The notes under the pieces: generated by a model
Databases searched by the model: none
What the model saw: only the letters and a program-made list of their open reading frames with translations
Told to the model about the DNA's origin: nothing
In this document: positions 7,869 to 14,839 of the stretch, one piece after another
How the letters are laid out: the number at the start of each line of letters is the position of its first letter
Numbering within the stretch: position 1 is the first letter of the stretch
Position numbers and translations under genes: made by a program
Assembly: GCA_019636625.1 (NCBI GenBank)
Contig: JAHBXE010000017.1
Coordinates: forward strand, 1-64,000
Length of the DNA: 64,000 nucleotides
Reading direction: 5' to 3'
From: Phycisphaeraceae bacterium
GTDB taxonomy: Bacteria; Planctomycetota; Phycisphaerae; Phycisphaerales; UBA1924

Positions 7869-8759
7869 CTACCACCGCTCGCTGAGCACGTTGTGTATGG
7901 CGTGCGCGACGCCGTCTTCATCGTTGGATGCGGTGCGTCGGCCCGCCGCGGCCGCCACAGCGGGGACCGCATTGCCCATCGCGACGCCAAGCCCGGCGCT
8001 GCGGATCATGGGCAGATCGTTGATCTCATCCCCGATCGCGCAGATGCGTTCAGGCTGGATGCCGCGCCGCTGGGCGAGCCATTGAATCGCCGACCACTTG
8101 CTCGCCGACCGGTCGAAAACCTCGAGGATGTGCAGCTTCTGCCCCTCGGGCAGCCGGGCCGCGTGCTCCGGCTCGAGCACGGCGGGGAAGTGGTGCATCG
8201 TCGCGTGCTCGCCGAAGGATTGGTGGATGTCGTTGTGAATGACGTCCAGCACGCCCGAGAGCGCGCACACGCCGAGCCGGACGGAATGTTCAGGATGCTC
8301 ATCCTCGTGAAGATGGTCAACGTACCGAACCCGGACGTTCATCTTCTCGAACCACCATCGCGTAACGGGGTCGAGCGAGTGACGCTCCGGACCATGCACG
8401 ATGAGGTAGTCGTACCCCGCGGCGACGGGATCCTTGAGGATCATCACGGCGTGCCCGTGGTCGATGAGACGAGGCACGGCCCGCTCGACCAGCGACGCGT
8501 TCAGCGAGAAACGGTGCAGGGTCGACGTCGTTACGGGGCAGGACACGATCGAGCCACCCGCCACCACCACGGGGTCGCGCTGCTCGATGGCGGCGAGCGC
8601 CTCGGCGGATTCCACGAGCCCCCGACCCGTGCACACGACCACCTGCACGCCCGCATCTCGGGCCGCCTGCACGGCCCGAACGTTGGCGGGGCTGACCCGG
8701 CGGCGCGAGTCCAGCAGCGTGCCGTCCAGGTCGATCGCGATCAGGTCGTACCGGGGCAT
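7869..8759 (-). CDS. HAD-superfamily (Cof-type) phosphatase
   Basis: The 296-residue product belongs to the Cof/YidA type of haloacid-dehalogenase hydrolases, which dephosphorylate sugar phosphates and similar small molecules. Motif I is IAIDLDGTLL with nucleophile Asp10 and Asp12. Motif II is the Thr in VVVCTGRG. Motif IV is AIGDEINDLPMI near the C-terminus, followed by GVAMGNAVPAV. The large middle insertion is the substrate-specificity cap. The gene is three bases downstream of the HPr gene, so an operon with PTS-type signalling genes is likely. The precise substrate cannot be told. Confidence 0.92.
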   Translation of the reverse strand: MPRYDLIAIDLDGTLLDSRRRVSPANVRAVQAARDAGVQVVVCTGRGLVESAEALAAIEQRDPVVVAGGSIVSCPVTTSTLHRFSLNASLVERAVPRLIDHGHAVMILKDPVAAGYDYLIVHGPERHSLDPVTRWWFEKMNVRVRYVDHLHEDEHPEHSVRLGVCALSGVLDVIHNDIHQSFGEHATMHHFPAVLEPEHAARLPEGQKLHILEVFDRSASKWSAIQWLAQRRGIQPERICAIGDEINDLPMIRSAGLGVAMGNAVPAVAAAAGRRTASNDEDGVAHAIHNVLSERW

Positions 8760-8762
8760 GAT

Positions 8763-9038
8763 TCAGTCTTCATCGAACCCGTCATCGACCAGCTTCTTGA
8801 GCGCGGCGCAGGCGGCCTCCGCGTCCGGTCCGACGGCGGTCACCGTCAGCTCCGTGCCCTTGGTCGCCGCCAGCATCATCATGTGCATGATGGACTTGCC
8901 GTCCACTTCCTGATCGGAGCGGCTCACGGTGACCTCGGCCTGGAACGTGCTGGCCAGGTCGACAAACGTCATCGCCGGGCGTGCGTGCAGCCCGAGCTTG
9001 TTCACGATTGTCACTTTGACCGAACACCGATCCGACAC
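8763..9038 (-). CDS. ptsH: Phosphocarrier protein HPr
   Basis: This 91-residue protein carries phosphate in a phosphotransferase relay. The active His is His18 in GLHARPA. Ser49 in DGKSIMHMMML matches the regulatory serine that HPr kinase phosphorylates in Gram-positives and some other phyla. A longer Asp/Glu-rich tail ends the protein. The EIIA gene lies upstream on the same strand, but no sugar permease is nearby, so a regulatory (nitrogen-PTS-like) relay is more likely than sugar import. The 112 bases up to the EIIA gene show no clear element. Confidence 0.95.
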   Translation of the reverse strand: MSDRCSVKVTIVNKLGLHARPAMTFVDLASTFQAEVTVSRSDQEVDGKSIMHMMMLAATKGTELTVTAVGPDAEAACAALKKLVDDGFDED

Positions 9039-9150
9039 TGTGACGCTCCAACCGCCAAAGCCTTACCCGCCCGCGACTCTCGCCACGGGCACCGCCAACT
9101 TTCACCCCACCCCCGGGAATCCGCTCGTCCCGCCCCGTGTTGTGCCCGGC

Positions 9151-9627
9151 TCAGCCCGCGAGCAACTGGTTGTCCGCTTCTTCCAGGAGCGTCTTGACCT
9201 CTTCCACCGAGGCCGCCTGCCGGAGAAACCGGCGGAACGTGTCCTTGCTCAGGTTCTTGAAGATCACTTCCATGGCCTGGAGATGCTCTTCGGGCCGGTC
9301 CTCGGGGGAGAGCAGCAGAAAGACCGAGAAGACCGGTTGCTTGTCGAGGGAGTTGAAGTCCACCCCACGCTCCGACAGCCCGATGGCCGCGGCCATGGTT
9401 TTCACGGACTTGTGCTTCACGTGCGGCACGGCGACACCCCGCCCAAAGCCCGTGGATCCGCGGCGCTCACGCTCCAGCACTGACTTGACCAGTTCATCGC
9501 GGAGCTTCGCGGGGGCCGCGCCGGACGACACCAGCGCATCGACAAGTTCGATGATGACCTCATCCCGCTGCGAGGCCTTGAGCCGCGGGACGATCGCCGA
9601 TTCCGACACGAGTTGCAGCATTCGCAT
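9151..9627 (-). CDS. ptsN: PTS EIIA component (fructose/nitrogen type)
   Basis: This 158-residue EIIA domain is of the fructose/mannitol-Ntr family. The phosphorylated residue is His69 in GVAVPHVKHKSV, the motif that accepts phosphate from HPr. The N-terminus (LQLVSESAIVPRLKASQRDE) and the C-terminal helix pattern match PtsN-like proteins. No EIIB or EIIC domain is present here or nearby, which supports a regulatory role. It sits between hpf (18 bases) and ptsH, an order reminiscent of the rpoN-hpf-ptsN cluster of proteobacteria, although rpoN is absent. Confidence 0.92.
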   Translation of the reverse strand: MRMLQLVSESAIVPRLKASQRDEVIIELVDALVSSGAAPAKLRDELVKSVLERERRGSTGFGRGVAVPHVKHKSVKTMAAAIGLSERGVDFNSLDKQPVFSVFLLLSPEDRPEEHLQAMEVIFKNLSKDTFRRFLRQAASVEEVKTLLEEADNQLLAG

Positions 9628-9645
9628 GGGGTGGTGACCTCGGGG

Positions 9646-9954
9646 TTATCGCTTGCCGTCGCGGATCTTTTCCTTGTGTTCGCTGAGCTGCCGCGTCCCC
9701 TTCTGGATGACCGCGTCGATCGCGCCGTACAGGTCTTCCCCCTTGGCGTGGGACACGAAGTCGGAATGGTGCTGCACATCGACCACCAGCTCCACGCCGA
9801 ACTCCCCGTGGTGGTGATGGTCCTCACGGGTCAGGCGGAACGTGATCATCTGGATCCCGTTGTAAACCTTTGACAGCTTGTCCGACTTCGTTTCCGCGTA
9901 TTCCCGGATGGCCGGCGTCACTTCCAGATTTCGACCAACGATCTCGATTCGCAT
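9646..9954 (-). CDS. hpf: Short ribosome hibernation promoting factor
   Basis: This 102-residue protein of the RaiA/HPF family binds the 30S decoding region and helps inactivate ribosomes in slow growth. The start MRIEIVGRNLEVTPAIREY and the end GEDLYGAIDAVIQKGTRQL are typical. It lacks the C-terminal dimerisation domain of long HPF, so it is a short form. An unusual His-rich run (EDHHHHGEFG) occurs in the middle strand. Its placement before the EIIA and HPr genes suggests coordinated stress or nutrient signalling. Confidence 0.93.
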   Translation of the reverse strand: MRIEIVGRNLEVTPAIREYAETKSDKLSKVYNGIQMITFRLTREDHHHHGEFGVELVVDVQHHSDFVSHAKGEDLYGAIDAVIQKGTRQLSEHKEKIRDGKR

Positions 9955-10008
9955 GGAACTCCCTCAACGGCTGAATCCGCGGCCTCGGAAGGCCCTGAAA
10001 CGCACAGT

Positions 10009-10878
10009 CTACGCCGTTCGTCCCGGCTTGGGCCCCTCGCCCGCCGCCTGCGACTCCGGCAGGTCGTTTCGCTGGTGGTCGGGGATGAGCGCGCCCCCCG
10101 TGAGGAGAAACCGGATCGCCTCATCCACCGACAACGGGGCGTCGATGACATCCCGTTCCGGAACGTTGATTACGAAGCCGGTAAATGGCGTCGGCGTGGA
10201 GGGGATGAACACCGAAAGGACCTTGTTTCCGGCGTTCTGCTCCGCCACGGCCTTCAGCGAACCGCTGGTCACCAGGCCGAGCGTCCAGAGCCCCTGCCGC
10301 GGGTATTGCACCAGCACCACCCGCTTGAAGGCCATGGGCTTGTCACCCATGACAAGGTTGACCAGTTGCTTGACGTGCGGGTACACCTGTTTGAAGCCGG
10401 GAAGACGGGAGATCCACGTCTCGATCCGGTTGTAGATGCGGCGACCGATCAGCCCGCCCAGCGCCATTCCGGCCAGGTAGATCAGCATGATCGCGACGAT
10501 CAGCCCGGTCGCCGAGAGGTACCACCGAGACTGCCAGTACGCCCGAAACTTCTGCGCCCGGACTTCCTGCGTGATCGCCGAGGTGCTGGCCCGTCGGAAC
10601 TCCTTGCCTTCGGGTTGCGCCAGAAACTCGGCTCGCTCCGCGTCGGTGACCTTGTACCAGGCCGGTTGCTGATCGGGCTGGTTGGGCATGAAGTTCGGCG
10701 CGGCCTGCACCACGGCCCACCGCAGACCCCGGTTGATGGGTGCCGCGACGTTGTTGAAGACGAACGCGAAGGCGTACCAGAGGATCCAGAGTGTGAGGAT
10801 GGAAGGCAGCAGAATCGCCAGACCCCGCCCGAAAAACCGGCGAAAGTCAGCGGCGAATGTGCGATCGGAGTTTGGCAT
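10009..10878 (-). CDS. DUF502-family inner-membrane protein
   Basis: This 289-residue membrane protein matches the DUF502 pattern. A first hydrophobic segment (AILLPSILTLWILWYAFAFVF) follows an N-terminal RRFFGRGL. A second segment lies near residues 135-160, before the conserved IGRRIYNRIETWISRLPG. The C-terminal domain contains VLVQYPRQGLWTLGLVTSG and VFIPSTPTPFTGF, which are characteristic of the family. A roughly 60-residue insert between the helices is longer than usual. The ATG at 10878 (MPNSDRTF) is preferred to the upstream 10938, which would run close to the tRNA. The function is unknown; plant homologues act in membrane trafficking. Confidence 0.82.
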   Translation of the reverse strand: MPNSDRTFAADFRRFFGRGLAILLPSILTLWILWYAFAFVFNNVAAPINRGLRWAVVQAAPNFMPNQPDQQPAWYKVTDAERAEFLAQPEGKEFRRASTSAITQEVRAQKFRAYWQSRWYLSATGLIVAIMLIYLAGMALGGLIGRRIYNRIETWISRLPGFKQVYPHVKQLVNLVMGDKPMAFKRVVLVQYPRQGLWTLGLVTSGSLKAVAEQNAGNKVLSVFIPSTPTPFTGFVINVPERDVIDAPLSVDEAIRFLLTGGALIPDHQRNDLPESQAAGEGPKPGRTA

Positions 10879-10952
10879 GGCTCGCCGCGCCCTGGTGCCG
10901 GCGCCGCCCGGGTTTCCTATCTTGACACGGACGGCCACGCCCGGTCCGTCAA

Positions 10953-11026
10953 TGGGCCTGAGAGGACTCGAACCTCCGACCTCACCCTTATCAGGGGTGC
11001 GCTCTAGCCAGCTGAGCTACAAGCCC
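10953..11026 (-). tRNA. tRNA-Ile (anticodon GAT)
   Basis: The reverse strand folds as a full cloverleaf. The acceptor 5' strand GGGCTTG pairs with CAGGCCC, with discriminator A at 10953. The D arm is GCTC-AGCTGGCTA-GAGC, the anticodon loop is CTGATAA with GAT, and the T arm contains GGTTCGAGTCC. Its length of 74 bases is normal. The three bases after the discriminator are TTG, so CCA is not encoded and must be added by the nucleotidyltransferase. No rRNA gene is adjacent. Confidence 0.96.
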
Positions 11027-11037
11027 GGTGGGAGACG

Positions 11038-11066
11038 AGTGTAGGCCCGGTCCCGTCAACTGTTCA
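11038..11066 (-). promoter_or_regulatory. Possible promoter of tRNA-Ile
   Basis: Reading leftward, TGAACA (11066-11061) and TACACT (11043-11038) are 17 bases apart, each matching 4 of 6 consensus positions. The predicted start lies about 5 bases before the mature tRNA. The placement is right but the hexamers are only moderate. Confidence 0.35.
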
Positions 11067-11096
11067 TGAATTCCCGGCTGGGAGGTGATGGCCCCC

Positions 11097-11124
11097 TTGT
11101 GATCGGCGGCGCATCGGTTATAGT
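11097..11124 (+). promoter_or_regulatory. Likely sigma-70-type promoter of the subtilase gene
   Basis: TTGTGA (11097-11102) and TATAGT (11119-11124) are 16 bases apart, matching 4/6 and 5/6 of the consensus. They point at the subtilase gene, whose possible GTG starts are at 11164 and 11236. Confidence 0.5.
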
Positions 11125-11163
11125 GCACCCGCTGGTACAGGGAGAGACCTCCGGCCGGAACTC

Positions 11164-12987
11164 GTGCACTCCGGGTCGGGGCTCAAGACAAGATGCATCC
11201 GGTTCTTTCCGTCGCCGGTTGCGCAGGAGCGCGGTGTGTCATTGTCAGCAGGACTTCTGGCAGCCATGGCGGGCGCGCTCTGCTGTGTCTCAGTGCCGGC
11301 ACAGGCGGAACCAGACTTTTTCCATGCCGTACCCGGTGTTCGGGAGCTTTCCGGACAGGTGATGGTTCGCCCCGTGCAGCCCGATGAATGGCGGCGCCGG
11401 GGTCTGGATGCGGTCCGGTCGGAAGAAGTCGCGGCCTCTGCGCGTCTGGCGGTCGCCTCCGGCACCATTCGGGTGCTGCCCGGCTCGGACATTCATGTGA
11501 TCCGGCTGACGCCCGGGGTCACCGAAGCGGACTACTGCCGCCAGTTGATGGCGACGGGCCTGTATGAGTTCGCCGCGCCGGACTGGATCGTGTATCCCCT
11601 CAGCGGTCAGACCCGACCGGATGACCCCATGACGGAGCGGCAATGGCATCTGAATGCCGTTCGAGCTCCGATGGCATGGAACGCTTGGACGGGAGATGGA
11701 GGGATCACCTGCGCCTTCGTGGACACCGGCATCGATCTCGCAAATCCCGACTTTGCGCCGCTCTTGGTGCCGGGGTACAACGCGGCCAGCAACGTGGCGC
11801 AGTCCGCTGGGGGGCAGGTGTCCGATGTCAACGGGCACGGCACCAGCGTGGCGGGCGTGGCGGTCGGGATGGGGAACAACCGGGCCGGCGGTTCGGGCGT
11901 CTGCTGGACGGCGAAGATCATGCCGATCCGCGCGACAAACTACGCCTCCGGCTCGGCCTTCATGAGCAACATCCTTTACGGGGCAAGCTGGGCGGCGTTC
12001 AACGGGGCCAGGGTTGTCAGCGTCAGCTACGCCGGGGTTGAGCACCCATCGGTCGAGCCAACCGGCCAAGTCATCCGCAACTCCTACGGTGGGCTGCTGG
12101 TGTGGGCCGCGGGCAATACTTCGTCCAATCTGAGCACGTTCGACTACGAGGCCACGACCGTTGTGGGTGGAATCAATCAAGCGGGAGGGCTGTCGTACAA
12201 CACGAACTACGGCAGAGCCATCGATGTCATGGCACCGGGCGTGAGCATCTGGGTTCCGGTCCCGGGCGGCGGGTATATCTACCGCGACGGCACGAGCTTC
12301 GCTGGTCCGATCGCCGCGGGTGTGCTCGCGTTGGCCTGGTCCGCGGCGCCCACCATGACGCCGAATCAGGCGATGCAGGCCCTGTACCAGTCGTGCACGC
12401 CGCTCGAGCCCGTTCACGAGTTCAACAACACCGGGTGGGGCCTGGTCAATGCGGTCCGCGCGGTGGAAATCGCGACCGGTCGCCCGGTGCCGCGCGAGCG
12501 GGAAGTGCTTCCAGCGATGAGCATCCCTCCCGTTCTGGAGCAAGGGCTGGATGTCGCGGCGTACCGGGTGCTCGGCGCGAACCGGGTTCCGCTTATGGGT
12601 GGGCCGCCCATCTGGACAGGGGTCGGGGAGCGGATCGGAGCGCCTGACTTTGGCGCCGGCGTGCGGACGTCGAGGCTGCCGTGGCTGTCGTACACGGCTG
12701 TGAAGTTCACCGGACTCATCAACATTCCGTCGACCGGGGTCTACACCTTCACCGTCGCCTCGAGGGATGGATCAAGGCTGATCGTTGACGGTCGCATCGT
12801 CGTGCTCAACGACGGCCTCCACGATGTGGTTTCCCGCAGCGGCACGGTCCTGCTTGAACGCGGCCTGCACCGCGTCGAGTGCCAGTACTTCACCTCGACA
12901 GCCAATCCGTCGCTTGCCGTGACCATCCGCGGCAACGGACTGGGCGAGATTCCAGTCACCCCGGCCATGTTCTTCCGGAGCCCGTGA
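11164..12987 (+). CDS. Secreted subtilisin-family serine protease with PA14 domain
   Basis: This 607-residue secreted S8 protease has a signal-peptide core (SLSAGLLAAMAGALCC) and a propeptide-like stretch up to about residue 145. The catalytic domain has Asp187 (FVDTGID), His225 (NGHGTSVAG), oxyanion Asn318 (WAAGNTS) and Ser378 (DGTSFAGP). A PA14-type domain follows at about 460-600 (YTFTVASRDGSRLIVDG), usually a carbohydrate- or ligand-binding module. All catalytic residues are present. The start is uncertain: GTG 11236 has AGGAG 6 bases upstream but would give a signal peptide with no basic N-region, while GTG 11164 supplies one. It is convergent with the sorting-tail protein gene. Confidence 0.9.
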   Translation: MHSGSGLKTRCIRFFPSPVAQERGVSLSAGLLAAMAGALCCVSVPAQAEPDFFHAVPGVRELSGQVMVRPVQPDEWRRRGLDAVRSEEVAASARLAVASGTIRVLPGSDIHVIRLTPGVTEADYCRQLMATGLYEFAAPDWIVYPLSGQTRPDDPMTERQWHLNAVRAPMAWNAWTGDGGITCAFVDTGIDLANPDFAPLLVPGYNAASNVAQSAGGQVSDVNGHGTSVAGVAVGMGNNRAGGSGVCWTAKIMPIRATNYASGSAFMSNILYGASWAAFNGARVVSVSYAGVEHPSVEPTGQVIRNSYGGLLVWAAGNTSSNLSTFDYEATTVVGGINQAGGLSYNTNYGRAIDVMAPGVSIWVPVPGGGYIYRDGTSFAGPIAAGVLALAWSAAPTMTPNQAMQALYQSCTPLEPVHEFNNTGWGLVNAVRAVEIATGRPVPREREVLPAMSIPPVLEQGLDVAAYRVLGANRVPLMGGPPIWTGVGERIGAPDFGAGVRTSRLPWLSYTAVKFTGLINIPSTGVYTFTVASRDGSRLIVDGRIVVLNDGLHDVVSRSGTVLLERGLHRVECQYFTSTANPSLAVTIRGNGLGEIPVTPAMFFRSP

Positions 12988-13070
12988 CGGTCGTCGTGGC
13001 GCGGGCCCGAATCACTTGGTTGCGTGATGCTTCGGACGTCAAGCTCGTGTGACGTTGGCGTTGCTGTGCC

Positions 13071-13106
13071 AAAAAGCAACAGGCCGCGGGACGGGCCCGC
13101 GGCCTG
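13071..13106 (-). terminator. Rho-independent terminator for the first sorting-tail protein
   Basis: A perfect 11-bp G+C stem (13080-13090 with 13096-13106, loop of five) is followed on the reverse strand by GTTGC and five T at 13075-13071. It begins 21 bases after the stop codon of the gene at 13128. Confidence 0.75.
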
Positions 13107-13127
13107 GAGTGAACCGGATCGGCGGAT

Positions 13128-13832
13128 TCAGCGACGGCGACGGGCCGCAACCAAGCCCGACAGGCCCAGAAGAGCGATGCTCGACGGGGCGGGGATGATC
13201 TCGACGAAGATCGACGGGCCGCCGACGACCTTCTTGTCGATGAACGAGGCGCTGCCCTGCTGGCTGGTGGCCTGAATCGTGTTGGTGAACACGAGGCGGA
13301 GCTTGGTCCAGTCGGGGCCGATGATGCTGGTGAGATCGATCACCACGGAGCCGCTCCAGAGGCCCGCCGTGTTGGGCGTGGACACCGGGAGCGGAGACAC
13401 GAACGGGGTCGTCGTGCCCGCGGACAGACCCGCGATCGCCGGAGGACGAAGGTTCAACTGATCGACGAGGTTCAAGCTGCCGAAGGCGTTGACCGAGCCG
13501 ACGCCCGAGATGCCCCAACTGCCAAACTCCGTGACGCGGATCATCGTGATCCGGTGGCCGGGGTTCGCCGTGATATCCACTTGAAGGCGATCGGTTGTCG
13601 AGGCGGCCGAGCCGTTGACGCTGTTGGCCACAAAGCCCGAGGGCGTGAACTGGAAGGTGTCACCGATGAGCGTCGGGTTGCCGAACAGCCCGTTGTCGCT
13701 GAGGCCGCCCGTGTACGAGAAGAACGTGCCCGAACCCGAAGGCGGCACCCACGGCACCTGAGCGTGGGCAGCGCCGGCAGCCAACGCGACTCCAACGACC
13801 GAGGCCACTGCTGCAATGCGGAAACTCTTCAT
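13128..13832 (-). CDS. Secreted protein with PEP-CTERM-like (PAP) sorting tail
   Basis: The product has 234 residues. A signal peptide (MKSFRIAAVASVVGVALAAG, cleavage after AHA) precedes a beta-rich body of unknown function. The C-terminus consists of IPAPSSIALLGLSGL, a short hydrophobic helix, and AARRRR. This tripartite tail is that of exosortase substrates, with Pro-Ala-Pro in place of Pro-Glu-Pro. The body shares a motif (SGTFFS, GLFG, GDTF-FTP, FVAN) with the next gene, so the two are tandem paralogues. It would be cut and anchored or released at the cell surface; no exosortase is in this window. The start at 13832 follows an AGCGAGAG site. Confidence 0.85.
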   Translation of the reverse strand: MKSFRIAAVASVVGVALAAGAAHAQVPWVPPSGSGTFFSYTGGLSDNGLFGNPTLIGDTFQFTPSGFVANSVNGSAASTTDRLQVDITANPGHRITMIRVTEFGSWGISGVGSVNAFGSLNLVDQLNLRPPAIAGLSAGTTTPFVSPLPVSTPNTAGLWSGSVVIDLTSIIGPDWTKLRLVFTNTIQATSQQGSASFIDKKVVGGPSIFVEIIPAPSSIALLGLSGLVAARRRR

Positions 13833-13955
13833 TTCTCTCGCTCCAAACGGCGGTCGTCTCAAGTCCGCCATCTTGTTTCCTCTTCGTTCCCTGAACTGCT
13901 ATCTCGGACTTCTGCTTTACACCAACGTCTTCCGGGAGAACCGAAAGACCGCTGC

Positions 13956-14672
13956 TTACCGCCGACGGCGACCGGCCGCGACCAAGCCCGCCATGGCGAG
14001 CACGCCGGCAACACCCGGGGCGGGGACGATGGTGACGGCCATCATGCCGCCGAACACGGTCTTGCGGATCGTGGCCGCCTGGCCGGCTCCGCCGCTGATC
14101 GCGATGAGGTTGTTGGTCACCTTCAGCGTGATCTGCGTGAAGGGGGTCGCACCCTCGAGCAGCGTGAGGTTGGAAGCGCCATCGCCCTGCCACAGGCCCG
14201 AGGCAGCGCCCTGCGTCTGCACGGGAAGCGCGGGGAAGGCAAGAGGCTGCGTGTCGTTGCGGCCAAGGCCACCGATCTCATCCACGCGGAGGATGCCCGT
14301 CGCATCAACCTGGTTGGTTCCGACCGGTGCGCCGGCGCTGGTGATCGTGTAGTCGCCGTACTCGGCCACCATGATCCCGTCGAACTTGTACCCGGGGTGC
14401 ACGAACAGGTCGACCGAGAACGTGTCCGTCACGGCGACGGTCGCGCCGTTGGTCGCGTTCGCGACGAAGTTGGCGGGCGTGAAGTAGAACGTGTCGCCAA
14501 CGAGGAACGGCGTGCCGAACAGGCCCGTCGCATTCTGGCCGTTGGCCCACGAGAAGAACGTGCCGGAGCCGCTGGCCATGCCGCCGCCCCACGGGATTTG
14601 AGCCGAGGCCGCGCTGGCCATCCCAAGAACAGCGAGAAGGCCGACGATTCGAGGTGCTGCCGCCATAGTCAT
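13956..14672 (-). CDS. Secreted protein with PEP-CTERM-like (PAP) sorting tail, paralogue
   Basis: This 238-residue paralogue of the neighbouring gene has a signal peptide (MTMAAAPRIVGLLAVLGM, ending ASA) and a body with the shared SGTFFSW, GLFGTP and GDTFYFTPANFVAN motifs. It ends in VPAPGVAGVLAMAGLVAAGRRRR-type architecture: Pro-Ala-Pro, hydrophobic helix, four Arg. The ATG at 14672 follows AGAGAG. The pair probably arose by duplication and may serve as surface or matrix components. The 123 bases after its stop hold no convincing terminator, so readthrough into the paralogue is possible. Confidence 0.85.
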   Translation of the reverse strand: MTMAAAPRIVGLLAVLGMASAASAQIPWGGGMASGSGTFFSWANGQNATGLFGTPFLVGDTFYFTPANFVANATNGATVAVTDTFSVDLFVHPGYKFDGIMVAEYGDYTITSAGAPVGTNQVDATGILRVDEIGGLGRNDTQPLAFPALPVQTQGAASGLWQGDGASNLTLLEGATPFTQITLKVTNNLIAISGGAGQAATIRKTVFGGMMAVTIVPAPGVAGVLAMAGLVAAGRRRR

Positions 14673-14764
14673 CTCTCTCTTGCCGTGTGAACACGGCTCC
14701 AACCCACACTTCGACGCACGGGCGTCGCTCCCATCGCGGATGTGACCCACTCCGCAACGGGGGT

Positions 14765-14792
14765 AAGGTACCAGATGCCACGGGTGGGTCAA
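14765..14792 (-). promoter_or_regulatory. Possible promoter of the second sorting-tail gene
   Basis: Reading leftward, TTGACC (14792-14787) is 16 bases from TACCTT (14770-14765). Just upstream, an imperfect inverted repeat, gaACAATT (14793-14800) and AATTGTgc (14818-14825), flanks the -35 and could bind a dimeric regulator. Confidence 0.4.
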
Positions 14793-14839
14793 GAACAATT
14801 CTGCCCTGTCGGCTTGCAATTGTGCGAAATAGCATCTTG

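Noticed and set aside
8763-9627. A complete sugar phosphotransferase system
   Set aside because: Only HPr and an EIIA are present; EI, EIIB and EIIC are absent here, so sugar import cannot be claimed.
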